64,000 bases of DNA. Source: Ryuthela nishihirai (Eukaryota > Arthropoda > Arachnida > Araneae > Heptathelidae). Positions 1-10,152 of the stretch are shown piece by piece. The translations under genes and the position numbers were made by a program. The stretch lies in contig JAWZYU010000013.1 in the NCBI GenBank assembly GCA_038380435.1, positions 68,528,446-68,592,445 of the forward strand. The letters are read 5' to 3'. Position 1 is the first letter of the stretch, and each line of letters starts with the position of its first letter. Under the pieces are notes generated by a model that saw only the letters and a program-made list of their open reading frames with translations, did no database searches and was not told the DNA's origin.

Positions 1-34
1 ATGCTTGATGTAAACCACAATTCCACCAGATCTG

Positions 35-289
35 TTAAATGTCTACAGTTAAAAATTTTTTGTATCCCTCAATATGATATAAAGATGTTTCACTATCAGG
101 TATCCAAATCTCAGAAAGGATTATTACATCTGGTTTACAATTACTACTTTCTATCAATGCCAAAAACACATCAAAAAACGCTCGTAAACGTCTGATATTC
201 AAATGAATAAAACTAATTCTTTTTTTGAAATCAGAATGGATCAATTTAAATTCTTCGAGGTCAATATAAATACCCGATGTTGCTTCCAT
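35..289 (-). pseudogene. LINE endonuclease domain, N-terminal fragment
   Basis: An 84-residue frame carrying the opening of an apurinic-like endonuclease: residues about 24-36 read FIHLNIRRLRAFF and about 53-62 read PDVIILSEIW, followed by a GY pair. These match the first two conserved blocks of LINE endonucleases, which nick the target DNA for target-primed reverse transcription. The catalytic GDFN and SDH blocks lie beyond the window or beyond the stop at 35. It sits just downstream of ORF1 on the same strand, as expected for ORF2. Confidence 0.7.
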
Positions 290-486
290 TTTATGGCTAG
301 AAAAAATTTACCAAAGCAAAAAATCAAAAATGCATTTTAAGGAACTTAATAGCGCATCAGATATTAATTACGTTTGACTCATTGTCAATTCTGATGGCAT
401 TTGAGTCGTCATTTTTCCTTAGGAATATTTTTCCCAATTTAATCCATACATATTTATATTTAAATTCCTTTTGAAGAGCTTTGACT

Positions 487-1020
487 TTATAATCTCTTCC
501 TTTCTATTGTTAATTGCTCATTTATGTAAAATGGTTTCTCTTCCATTTCTTCATTTAGCGAATTTAGAAATAACTTCTTCCCTTTACTTTTCCCTTCTAA
601 CCACTTATTTCTGATGTCTTCGTTCTTAAACTCTATTACAATATTACCAGGTTTATCAGCATTATGAGACTCAACCCTTTTAAATAATTTTATATCCTCT
701 TGTTTCTGGGGAATTTGTAATATAGTAGACACCTTATTTACAATTAATTGTAAATTCTCCTGCGGTTGTTGAGGTATACCAACAATCTCTAGATTATTTT
801 TTAATGCATCTTGTCTTAAATCATTAATCTTAGACTTTAATATGTTAATTTGTTTTTTCAATAAAAATAAGTTTTCCTTAGTTTCGTCATGATCAAACCT
901 ATGACATTTAAGGACATGTATAATTAATTCATTTTCCTTTACGAAGTCCTCTATTTTTTTACTACAGAATTCAACAGATCTAAGAATATCAACATTTTGT
1001 TGATTGATTCTTTTTTTCAA
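487..1020 (-). pseudogene. LINE ORF1 protein, coiled coil plus FP-like C-terminal domain
   Basis: A 177-residue open frame. Residues ~10-75 are rich in K, E, I and L with heptad-like spacing, consistent with a coiled coil. The C-terminal half contains NLEIVGIPQ, LFKRVES, IVIEFKNEDIRNKWL and YINEQLT, the pattern of the baculovirus-FP-like nucleic-acid-binding domain found in ORF1 of many arthropod LINEs. The apparent start is only the first Met after an in-frame stop at about 1021; homologous sequence continues upstream into the zinc finger at 1200-1393. Likely role: RNA binding and RNP assembly of the LINE transcript. The frame is intact but its upstream part is broken, so I treat it as a fragment. 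Confidence 0.7.
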
Positions 1021-1199
1021 ACTCCGCGAATTATTTCCTAATTTCCAACTTGAAAATATTAATAAGCTCCTCTTTTAAATTATGATCAGAAGAATCCATA
1101 AAGCAACTTGGCTTACCATTGTTAACAGAATGGTTATTTTCATCTCCCATAGATGGCTGCACATGTTCCACTTCACTTGTAGAAAGGGAACCACCCATC

Positions 1200-1393
1200 G
1201 TTGAGGTAACTCTTTTCTTCTTACAATTATTACATACCTATTTGCTTCTTCTGTCTACTGACATATTTCTATAAACCTCGAGTCTTATCCCCACACATCC
1301 AATATGAAAAGTAGCTTTACATGAACCATAACACTGTAAATATTCCTTCTTTAAATCTCCGTCCTTACTACACACCTTACAAATAAATTCCAT
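1200..1393 (-). pseudogene. PHD-like zinc finger start of LINE ORF1
   Basis: From the ATG at 1393 the minus strand reads MEFICKVCSKDGDL, then YLQCYGSCKATFHIGC. After a frame change near 1235 it reads YVCNNCKKKR. The C-x2-C, C-x3-C, H-x2-C and C-x2-C pairs together make a PHD/treble-clef-like zinc finger, split by one frameshift. It precedes the coiled-coil ORF1 on the same strand. I assign it to the LINE, not to a host chromatin gene, because of that context. Confidence 0.6.
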
Positions 1394-2404
1394 GTTGCCA
1401 AAACTGCTACCATCAGTTGTAGTATTCTATTGATAATTTAAGCGTTATACCATGGGGTCATGGCCTGCCCGACAGCGTACGCATTCCAAGCGGCCGCTTC
1501 GGGAGACATAATTTTAAGGTGGCATCCTGGTGATTGAATGTGCTTACAGTTTATCATTAGTTGAAAATATCTCGACGTTTCTACTATTTTTAAATGTTTT
1601 AGGCATTTCACTCCAGGACATTCCTTTAAATGTAGTTTATGAATAAAGCTGACGTTCTCCGGCAGCAAATTAACAGAACTTCAACAGAAGAATGTCGTGG
1701 AAATAACTCTCGCAGAGAAGCTGAAAGCAAAGCCCTTGGACATTGTGTCACACAGGATTGACATTTATTGCTTGATAAATATCTTCCAATCTGAAGCGTC
1801 TTCGCAGTAGGCTTACTTCAGAAGAAAAACGCTTCATTCAGCTACTTGCTATGAATGATAAGTAACTTCTTCATCTTGTCAGATTGAAGACGGTTTCATT
1901 AAAAGTTTATGCATGTCATTAAATCACTAAACTAAAAAATTACTAAATACGTTGAGGACAGTTTTACAATTTATTAATTTTATGCCACTTTTACCCATTT
2001 ATTCTTAAAGATCCATTCTCGGGTTAGCATCTATTATTTCTGAGCAGCTCTTTTATCATATAATGACCGCAATATATGAATGAATGAATAAAATGACTGT
2101 ATCTTTTATGAGAAACCAGGACAAGCCCAATTGAACTTCCAGGTTATCTCCGTCCTTTGCGTATGGAAGCATCATATTCCTTTAAAAAAAAATTAAAAAT
2201 TTAAAAATGATCAAGTCAGAGGGTCCACAAAGACTCATAGCTAGGAAAGAAAAGGATATCAAACCATCAGCGTATTCTTTAACCTGTGTAAAGCTCCCTT
2301 GCACACTGGGCTATTACCTAAGGTCTCCTCCAATGGATCGCGGTTTTGTCAAAATGCGAATGTTTGGACAAAATGCGTAACAAGATTAAATAGCGTTCGA
2401 ATTT
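1394..2404. other. No recognised gene or repeat
   Basis: Only short frames (for example 76 residues at 1438-1668, minus) with no motif I recognise. Stretches near 2200-2260 faintly recall SINE B but are too diverged to call. Confidence 0.5.
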
Positions 2405-4075
2405 CCTGACATGTTGAACAGCAAATGCCATTACAAACTTCTGTACATATTTGAAAATGGTAGGTATATATTTACTAGTTGCCAAATAATTATTTGTTAA
2501 AATGCTAATGATATTTAATGGGAATATTTTGAGGAGCACCCCAGGCACATCCAGGAACCACACCAGAATCAATACAAGCTAAATCAGGCTATGACCCTGG
2601 CTCGCTAACAATATCTACACTCTTTACGGTTACCATTCGTGAACAGCTTCGTATAAAAGTGTTACGCAGCTTTAAATGTTCATGAATATTCATATTTACA
2701 CAAATACTCTATGGGATTGGTCAAAATTACTTGAAAAGTTAGGTAAGGTACGAGGTTTAGTTGTAAAAGTTTTTGTGAGATCAAAAATTATCAAAGACTT
2801 GAGTAATTTCTCTCTGAACAAGTCGAAAGGAGAGAGTAAACTTTTCCAATTATTCAATTTTATCAAATTCCTTTTATTGTCATGTGTCAGTTCATAGAAT
2901 TTTCTGAAATTGGTAAAATAAAGGCCCTGGTAATATTTTTCTAATTGCTTTAAAGCAAACCTAACCGTCCTGAGCTTAGGATGCTAACCTCTGAAGACCA
3001 AAAATGTTTTGAATTGTTTACAATAGCTTAACATCCCAGTTTTTATATTACTTTACGACTTAATAATCGTACAATGTAGCAGTTTCAAAAAATCAGTTAT
3101 TGGAAGAATGTTACAATATTAAAAACATTTCGAAAATGAGCTAGATGACATTAAGTTGACTGTACAAAAATTCATTCGAGCACTAGATCAGGCTAAGGCT
3201 CTCCTGAATAATTGACCCATTTATAAATATGTCTTATAGGAAAAATGGCAACTTTTCAAGTCCCCTCAATATATTTCTTCCTCACTGAATGCAAAAAGAA
3301 ATTGAAGAGACAACGCAAATCACAGTGCTGACATGTTCAGAATTTAACCTGACTTTTTGCCTACTGAGCCACTCCTCACACAACCACAATATCCAGAATA
3401 TGTTCATAAGATATCTAATAATACCAAGGGATATCAACTGGTCACCTTAGATATCTTATGGATATATTCTAGATATTGTGGTTGTGTGGGTTACACAACC
3501 ACAAGCATCCTTAGCTAAAAGTTCAATGATTACTAATGCTACTCTCAGACAAAAAAAAAAAAACTATTGCGAACCGCTGACGTTTCACATATTTTACCTA
3601 TGACCACATCATTTCATAAACACATTTTATTCCAACATGTGCAATAGCTCATTTTCATTTATTTCAAGGGGCGACAGAAATTAGTTTTCAAAAATTAACC
3701 ATACAGATGTTCCATTTTTTATTTGGATTCTCTAAACTTTTGGCTTTTGCAACTAAACCTCGTACCTTACATCACTTTTCAAGTAATTTTGACCAATCCC
3801 ATAGAGTATTTGTGTAAATATGAACATTCATAAACATTTAAAGCTGCGTAGCACTTTTAAAGAGTGAAGATATTTTTAGCGAGCCAGGGTCATAGTCTGA
3901 TTTAGCTTGTATTGATCCTGGTGTGGTTCCTGGATGTGCCTGGGGTGCTCAAAATATTCCCATTACATGTCATTAGCATTTTAACAAAAATTATCTGGCA
4001 ACTAGTAAATATATACCTACCTTTTCAAATATGTACAGAAGTTTGTATCATTGCTGTTCACAGCCAGGTTGTCTG
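2405..4075. mobile_element. Foldback element with ~350-bp inverted arms
   Basis: The stretch 2405-2775 reappears as its reverse complement at about 3740-4075. Landmarks include CTGTACATATTTGAAAA near 2451, matched by TTTTCAAATATGTACAG near 4023, and the CAGGCACATCCAGGAACCAC block near 2546, matched near 3928. The ~960-bp centre has no transposase and contains a separate hairpin at 3377-3488. Long inverted arms around non-coding DNA are typical of foldback or non-autonomous DNA transposons; the superfamily is not determined. A palindromic duplication not caused by a transposon is the alternative. Confidence 0.7.
3377..3488. repeat. Nested hairpin, 41-bp imperfect arms
   Basis: CACACAACCACAATATC at 3377 is mirrored by GATATTGTGGTTGTGTG ending at 3488; arms 3377-3417 and 3448-3488 flank a 30-base loop. 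It lies inside the foldback element and may be a separate small MITE or part of the foldback's core. A further ACACAACCACAAG follows at about 3493. Confidence 0.75.
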
Positions 4076-4971
4076 AATCAACATAATAATCGTCTACGGC
4101 CGCCCGGTGTCTGAGCAGCGCAGCCCATAACTTTCCATTTCACTGCTAGGGCAGATGGATGCTTCCGTTGGTTGGTGAATAGGAGAAGACTCGAATCTGA
4201 AGAATCCATCGAACTATAAATATCCATGGAAACCAGTTCTCTGGCGAGACTAACTCTTTTCCCCTGTGAAATAATAAATCACTGCTTTGAAACGTTTTGG
4301 GAATCACGAGTATTCCATTCAGGGCCCCTGGGTTGACGAGGCTTGTTCTATAGATAGTTTCCCAATGCCCAAGGCTGCATTCCACGAAGTCATCTTAAAG
4401 ATGAGGCGAACATACACAGTTTCTTTCAATCGATCATGGTTCCGTTTTCTAGGGCTCGTATTCAAGACCTCTAGAAGTGGAGGCCAGCTAGAAGAGCTTG
4501 GCAATAAAATCTTTAAATCGGCACTCTGCTTTTATTGTAGAAAACGAAACCGAGACTTGGCTCTCTTTATTACTCTGAAGTGAAGTATAAGAAACTTAAT
4601 AAACTGATTTTTCTAAACACAGCATCTAGTATGATAGACTGAATAAACAGCAAGGCAGCACATATATAGCTTTTTCCTTTATGTAATGGCGAAGTGTGCT
4701 TTCTTGAGTAGGAAAAGCAATTACCAAAAGTAATGATGCAACTATATCAGAACCATTCTGGTGGTCGATGTTTCTGAATCATTGAACCGGAACGCAATTC
4801 CTGTGCTTGATATTTCCGATTTTTGAGTTAAAGTAGTTCTATACTTTTTAAATCAAATATTATTGAACCTCAGTATTACAGTATATTGATATATAGTCTA
4901 ATGACGAAGGAAGGAGCAATCTCACCCTTATTGAGGAAATTTATTTCTAAGAAACCATTTATTCATCGGCG
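4076..4971. other. No recognised feature
   Basis: Contains overlapping frames at 4146-4583 (up to 98 residues) on both strands. None shows a family motif, and I see no splice or promoter context that would support a gene. Confidence 0.4.
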
Positions 4972-5235
4972 TCCCGGTGGCCGAGTGGTTAGTCTGCTTG
5001 ACTACACTGATTAGGATAACTACCTTTGTCTGTGGCTTTGTTGCTGATCTTAGCAACCTATGTTCAATTCCCGGATGAAATGCATGAAGTTTACTTTTTC
5101 GTGTTATCTTTCTGCCCAGGTCTCGCCTTCCTCACAGTTTTCTATGGCGTATTTCTAACAGGCTCCCGTCATATTTCTGTGGCAACGATAAGCTTCAGAG
5201 AGAATTCATTTCTCTTATTGTTCATTGACTAGAAT
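4972..5235 (+). mobile_element. SINE A, old diverged copy
   Basis: Starts with the tRNA-like A box GTGGCCGAGTGGTTAG near 4977 and a B-box-like TGTTCAATTCCCGG near 5051. The SINE A body follows (CACAG...TATGGCG, then CAGGCTCCCGTCA and CTGTGGCA). It is enlarged in the head by about 25 bases relative to the 58.2-kb copy and ends without a clear TTTA tail. Copies at 7.5, 17.7, 42.9, 50.0 and 58.2 kb define the family. Confidence 0.65.
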
Positions 5236-5542
5236 TAATAAAAATATTAACAAAATTTTGGAAAACCCGCATAATTTTAAATGTTTTGGCAAATTTTGGC
5301 TACCTATGACTGTATATGAAAGAATTATGTACAATTCCCAAATTTTATTCTTGTATTTTTTTCCATCTCGTTATCATTGTGTGAGGCTTGAATAAAGGCA
5401 TTATTTTTATAAAAAATATAGTACAATTTTTCCTTCCAATACTGAATTCTATGAAAAACGTGTGGAAGATGCGAATTTTTCCCTATTCGACATTGGCACT
5501 TCGAAACAAAATTCTGCCCATCATTTCTATGCGATATTTAGA

Positions 5543-5932
5543 TCGTTTTACTCCTGAGTGGAACTTTTGTGGCCATAATGGACAAAAGGTATATATCACA
5601 AAGACTCCCAAGGCTCATAATTAAGTAGGGGAGAGGATACACCGGACAACGGTTAGGAGACATGGAAGTCTCCCTTTTAAGATGTTCCAGCATGTCCATC
5701 AGCATATAGTATAAGCGTAGGGTGCTCATGAACACGAAGTCAGGATTTAAGGTCTCATCAGAGGGACGGTGATATTTCCAAGGCCATCGGTGTCCCCTTT
5801 CCCACCGAGAGCAGCGTGTGGATTAACGGAAATAAATCTCCATGCTCACAGATTTCGGATTGCAGTCTTGTATCGTCATAATAGTAGTCTGGCGGTCCGC
5901 AAACCGAGCTCTACCTCCTCCCATCATGTCGA
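5543..5932 (-). mobile_element. SINE B, old diverged copy
   Basis: Reads in the same order as the minus-strand copy at 45.1 kb. Shared pieces are CTCCTGAGTGGAACTTTTG (3' end), AGACTCCCAAGGCTCA, GGTTAGGAGACATGG, CCATCGGTGTCCCC and AAATAAATCTCCATGCTCA, and it ends with a degraded head CTGGCGGTCCGCAAACCGAG. Divergence is clearly higher than between the 36-52 kb copies, so this is an older insertion. No target-site duplication could be read. Confidence 0.65.
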
Positions 5933-7534
5933 AAAGCAAAAACTATTTGATGGCTTATGACTAGTAATATATCTTTTATACAAACCTTTAAAAATGGGTC
6001 ATAGGGGATTTTTAATATAGATCCTGTTTCAGAGAACAGCGTCTCAACGAGAATCAAGAGCTTAATTGAAGAGTTTCTCTGGTAAGTGTCTACTACAATA
6101 AAACACCTCTCTTAAAGGGCAAGCTGTTACAGTCCCTTTGTTATGATTCAGTTATTCCTATTTAATTACATATTTCTGAAGGGTATGAGTCACTCATGTG
6201 AGATCAAATGAATGCTTTCTTTTATCCTTTCGTCTGCATTCAACATCTTTGAGATAAAGTGGTGTCTGTGCAACCTTCTTTCTTCGAATTCATTTCTCTT
6301 GAAAAAACGAGTCAATTTCCACTGTCAAAGAGAGAGACAAATGCTTTGTCCTTTGATTCTTAAGGTGCTTTGTTCCCCTTTCTTTGAATGAAAGCATTTT
6401 TTTTTCCTTCACCGAACCTTAAATGATTTAGTCTATGTTTTGACGTTCGATCACAAAATGATTTTATTTCCGCGGGATAACGTTTTCGCTCTTGCAGCCG
6501 TTGAGGTTTTTCATCTATTTTACTGCACATCAAAATCATCTTTTTGTTCACTCTATATGGCAACAAGTGACGCAAAAACAGTCTTTGGATTTTGCGTCTT
6601 AAAGACCATTTCTGTCATTCGAGTCTACACTCGTGGTTGTCAGATTCCTCTAATGCATTATTCACAAGAATATGATTTCAAGAACGCTTGCAGCGCTAAA
6701 AATAGCCTTAGCGCATTTTGACTGCATCCGTTAACCATGTGGAGATTTCATCTTGACTCTGCTATAATCCGCTGTTTGAAGTGGAACCATTACACGTCAG
6801 ACAATAATAGAAATAATGTTTTATGCAGCAGATATAAAAGACAAATTTTCATTATTTTCAAGGCACGGTGAGCAAGACTTTGATGATTTAACAATGTTTT
6901 AGAGCATCACTAAATCCTTATCAAGTCCATAAATAGAATAATAATCTCATGGTTAATATTCCTGTCTTCCAAATTAACAAATGTCGGTTTCATTTCGAAG
7001 ATATTGTGTTTCAGTGAATGCAGTTCATGAAACATGGTTTTCTTATTTTTCTTGCACATCTTTCTCTGTCCCAATATTTTTGAATGAGTGGAAATAAGAA
7101 CAAATTCATGACTTGAAAGTATTTGAGGCTCTCGGGTGTCTAAAAGGAAAGAACAAAACTGGAGTCGAACACCAGTAGCATTTCTGTATTTGTGCAAGTG
7201 GCAGAAAATTCGCAGGATTTAAAGCCAAAGGAGTAATATGAGTAGATAAAATCAATTTAATGTTTAGCAGAAAGTATTATTGATAACTGGGGATCTTTAT
7301 TTTCTAGTAAATTATTATTTGCTGAATGAAAACTTTAAAAAATTGCTTTGTCATTTGGATCTTGAAACTCTTAATCAATTTCTCCTAAACTGTTGAATCA
7401 TGGAATGACAAAAGAATTTAAAAAAAAGCAAAATTTCAGCATGTAGCTTTTTCTCTCGCTTGCTCAGTTCGGTTTTCCTGCAGCCAGTTTGATTTTAATC
7501 GACGGTAAATATTTCAACGAACCCCAAAGCGAGA
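5933..7534. other. No recognised feature
   Basis: Short frames only (up to 95 residues, 6910-7197 minus) without recognisable motifs. No inverted or tandem repeat stood out. Confidence 0.4.
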
Positions 7535-7748
7535 CACCGTCCTGATGGCCGAGTGGTTAGCTCTTTGATATGGATCAAAGGGACTTACTTGAGTTCGAGC
7601 CCCGGTTCAGTTACGGATATTGTCTTTCTGTTGAGGTTCCGCTTTATTTCCACATCTATTTCGCTCATTAAACCAGCAGGGTACTCACCGACCTCTGTGG
7701 CAAGCATTTGCTTGAAGGGAATTGATTATTTTATTAAATGTGATGTAG
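7535..7748 (+). mobile_element. SINE A copy
   Basis: TGATGGCCGAGTGGTTAG (A box) near 7543 and GAGTTCGAGCCCCGG (B box) near 7591. These are followed by the family body TTTCTGTTGAGGTTC and the tail ACCTCTGTGGCAAGCATTTG, ending in GATTATTTTATTA. The 3' part matches the RTE LINE tail less well than the younger copies do. Confidence 0.8.
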
Positions 7749-8665
7749 TTGTTAAAGTATTTCAGACACCAATTTTATGACATAAAGAGGCGAACCAAAG
7801 ATCACTTCCGAGTCAAAAGGTTAGATATCTCTGCCGCAGCATGCATTACATCTGTGGCACCCTCCCAGAGGTTGGGTCATATGGGACATTAGCCAAAGTG
7901 TAATCGGAAGTGCACTGCATTGTATAGCACTATACGGCTCTCCAAGAATTTATGGTTGCTGTATAGGGTTACTGTGAAAATGAAGTAAATTGTGGAGATT
8001 GTGGCTAAAGATCCCCTCTTTTCCACATACAATTAAATCCCACAAGTTAACCTGGGCACCAATGATAAAATAAAGTTTACTTTTAAAGAAGCAAATAATA
8101 AGTCCAAAAAATATGCTAGCATTGCAAAAATGTCGGTGCAGTGTATGATTAATGTTTTTCACTCGAAGGACGGTTAATTAAGCTCTAGGGCATCGGCTAG
8201 CTGAGAGTAGCAAAAGCGGACAATTTGACTGTCTCTCGCATAAGATAGAGACATCTGCCAAATCCTTCTTTTCCATCTGGGAATCATCTCCTATCAACGA
8301 AACCCTCAAGCTTCCGGGGCTCACAAGGCTAAGAAACAATGCTGCGGCAATCTAATGCTCTCTCCCATCCGTCGTTTGGATATATGGTCGGTTAGATGGG
8401 CAAAACTCCTCTCACTGACCAAATAAAAATTGGCCTCTAAAATAACCATGTAAGTCTGGCAAGTATGTTTAAAAATTAATACTGACCATTACTGTTGACT
8501 GCTAGTGGCGTATTTAAGGGGGTTAACCTCTCCCTTCCCGTAAAAAAGAAAAAAATATATACGTTTCAAAAGAGATTTATAAAGCTTCAAAACAACACAA
8601 AGGGTTAAAGCTTAACAATAAATAATAACTAAAATGTAAATGTATAAGTAGTTCCTAATTATCAT
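7749..8665. other. No recognised feature
   Basis: No coding or repeat structure that I can support. The 70-residue frame at 7950-8162 (minus) has no motif. Confidence 0.4.
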
Positions 8666-8673
8666 CCTTAGAC

Positions 8674-8975
8674 CAGGGATTCTCAAAGTGGGGTACGCTG
8701 TAAAATTTTTGGGGTACGCCGTGAGAGCTCAAAAGTCGCTAGATCTAATAACAAAGTCGCTACGTTGGCAACACTGCTGTGCAAAAATGTAATTTTTTGT
8801 GTTTATCGATATATGTAATTTATGAATACAAAATTTAATGTATATATATATATAAAATTTGCATTATTCCCATTGTTATACTATAGCTATAGTTTTATCT
8901 ATCTATACAAGGGGTACGCCAGTTACATACACATTTCCAGGGGTTACGTGAAGCATAAAAGGTTGAGAACTACTG
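8674..8975. mobile_element. Non-autonomous hAT element (302 bp)
   Basis: Ends are CAGGGATTCTCAAAGTGGGG at the left and GGTTGAGAACTACTG at the right, the inverted CAGNGNTTCTCAA termini typical of hAT elements. Flanking 8-mers CCTTAGAC (8666-8673) and CTTTAGTC (8976-8983) match at six of eight positions, as expected for an aged 8-bp target duplication. The GGGGTACGC motif recurs just inside both ends. There is no transposase inside. Confidence 0.85.
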
Positions 8976-9216
8976 CTTTAGTCGATTGATGTTCCCCTGT
9001 ATAAGGAGAAAAGAAATTCATGAAAAAAAACTTCCAACTGATAAGATTCTGCTTAAGGCAATTCAATAATCACATGAAAGAAAAACAAGACTCTTAACCA
9101 ATGCTAACTTCTATTTCACCTAAGTACTGGATATTAAGCATACTGTGGACAGCAAGGCATTAGAGATTATAGCCCCTTACTGACTATCCGCTTTCACAGG
9201 GTTCGAGTCACTGCAA

Positions 9217-9408
9217 ATGGTGCAACTATATTCCTTGTCCAATATCTCGGTAATCATTCATCTAAGTCGACAGGTTTACTCTCCACGACTACCTTATTCT
9301 TCTGGTACGGCATCTTTCTTCGAGGATCCCTACTACTCTTCGCGACTACCTTATTCTTCTGGTACGTCATCTTTCTTCGAGGATCCCTACTACTTGTCTA
9401 TCTCGTGA
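9217..9408 (+). CDS. Possible exon with in-frame 19-residue tandem repeat
   Basis: A 57-bp unit repeats twice (from 9286 and from 9343, ~3 differences). Because 57 is divisible by three, the frame reads SPRLPYSSGTASFFEDPYY then SSRLPYSSGTSSFFEDPYY, ending LSIS and stop at 9408. A polypyrimidine-poor AG at about 9273 could serve as a splice acceptor. The P/Y/S/F-rich repeat could belong to a secreted or structural protein, but two of the three differences change the amino acid, so purifying selection is not evident. No upstream exon was found. It may also be a chance duplication in non-coding DNA. Confidence 0.2.
   Translation: MVQLYSLSNISVIIHLSRQVYSPRLPYSSGTASFFEDPYYSSRLPYSSGTSSFFEDPYYLSIS
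9286..9399 (+). repeat. 57-bp tandem duplication
   Basis: Two adjacent copies of a 57-base unit beginning CGACTACCTTATTCTTCTGG, at 9286 and 9343. They differ at about three positions. The duplication lies within the possible exon above. Confidence 0.95.
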
Positions 9409-9666
9409 TGGTCCAAAGGCTTATACTAATAAAGGAGGAAAACCCAAAATTGATCCTTTCTTTAATGTCTCTTTGCCAGAGGCACATGCACTTTACCAAC
9501 TGGGTTGGGGCTAAAATGTTATCTCTTTGAAATGGTGGCACTGATCTGGCCTTCAGATGCTTTTTTCTGTTAAAACGAGGGGGGGAAGTAATCAAGGTTA
9601 TTTCTCTCACATCTGGAGAGCGCAAAGTCAAATCCAAAGCAGGCTCTATAATGAATTGAAAATTCC

Positions 9667-10152
9667 TCAATTCTCAAGATTCTCCAAGCAATGACGGTAA
9701 CTATGGCAGTGCAATGAGTTAAATTTCCAAAGGCTGAGGATAGCGGGTCCGTACAGACTGTGACCAAATAGTTCATGAAAGATGAACGGGCCTTCTCTTA
9801 CGAAGACAGGGAATGCTGCTTCGGAAGTTAGCTGATAGGTCCGACTCCCCAACAGCTTCGGCACTATCCCACCATCCTCAAGAACTGCTTGACGATTATC
9901 AGCTATGAACTGATTCCTGTGGCGAAGGCTGACTGTGTGCTTCTGCAGAAGTGATGTTGACGGGTTGTGAGGGTATATCTCTCGTGGGTAATGTCTTTTG
10001 TTTGTCCAGGCATTTTCACGTGTTGGTGTGGTCCCTTGCCCCCTCTTGAAGGAGTCTGAAGACACTGAAGAACAGCACTGTTCTCTGCTGTTTTTTAATC
10101 TTTGATCTCGATCTTTGCCACAAAAAGTTCCTCTTCTACTATCATATGACAA
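9667..10152 (-). other. Unclassified 161-residue open frame
   Basis: The longest frame in the window not attributable to a transposon. It is rich in R, S and H with no signal peptide, membrane segment, zinc finger or repeat that I recognise, and two other minus-strand frames overlap its end (9570-9776 and 9398-9670). The local sequence looks less AT-rich than its surroundings, which by itself lengthens chance ORFs. Start chosen as the first Met (MSYDSRRG). I cannot assign a function and consider a non-coding origin more likely than a gene. Confidence 0.15.

Larger units (their letters stand above)
1..1393 (-). mobile_element. 5' part of a CR1/Jockey-type LINE, truncated by window edge
   Basis: Read on the minus strand this runs from an ORF1 with a PHD-like zinc finger, through a coiled-coil/FP-like domain, into the beginning of an AP-endonuclease domain that continues off the left edge. 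The order ORF1 then endonuclease is that of a non-LTR retrotransposon. Reading frames are broken at least twice (near 1230 and 1020), so this copy is dead as seen. The 23.4-26.4 kb LINE could belong to the same group, since it has matching RT style, but the two copies do not overlap enough here to show it. Seen: frames and motifs. Known: PHD fingers and FP-like domains occur in ORF1 of CR1/Jockey-group elements. Inferred: clade. Confidence 0.75.

Noticed and set aside
1200..1393. PHD-finger host chromatin gene
   Set aside because: The zinc finger is followed on the same strand by a LINE ORF1 domain and endonuclease, so it belongs to the retrotransposon.
4146..4583. Overlapping ORFs of 79-98 residues as a gene
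   Set aside because: Both strands are open over the same bases, no motif, no splice context, no repetition elsewhere.
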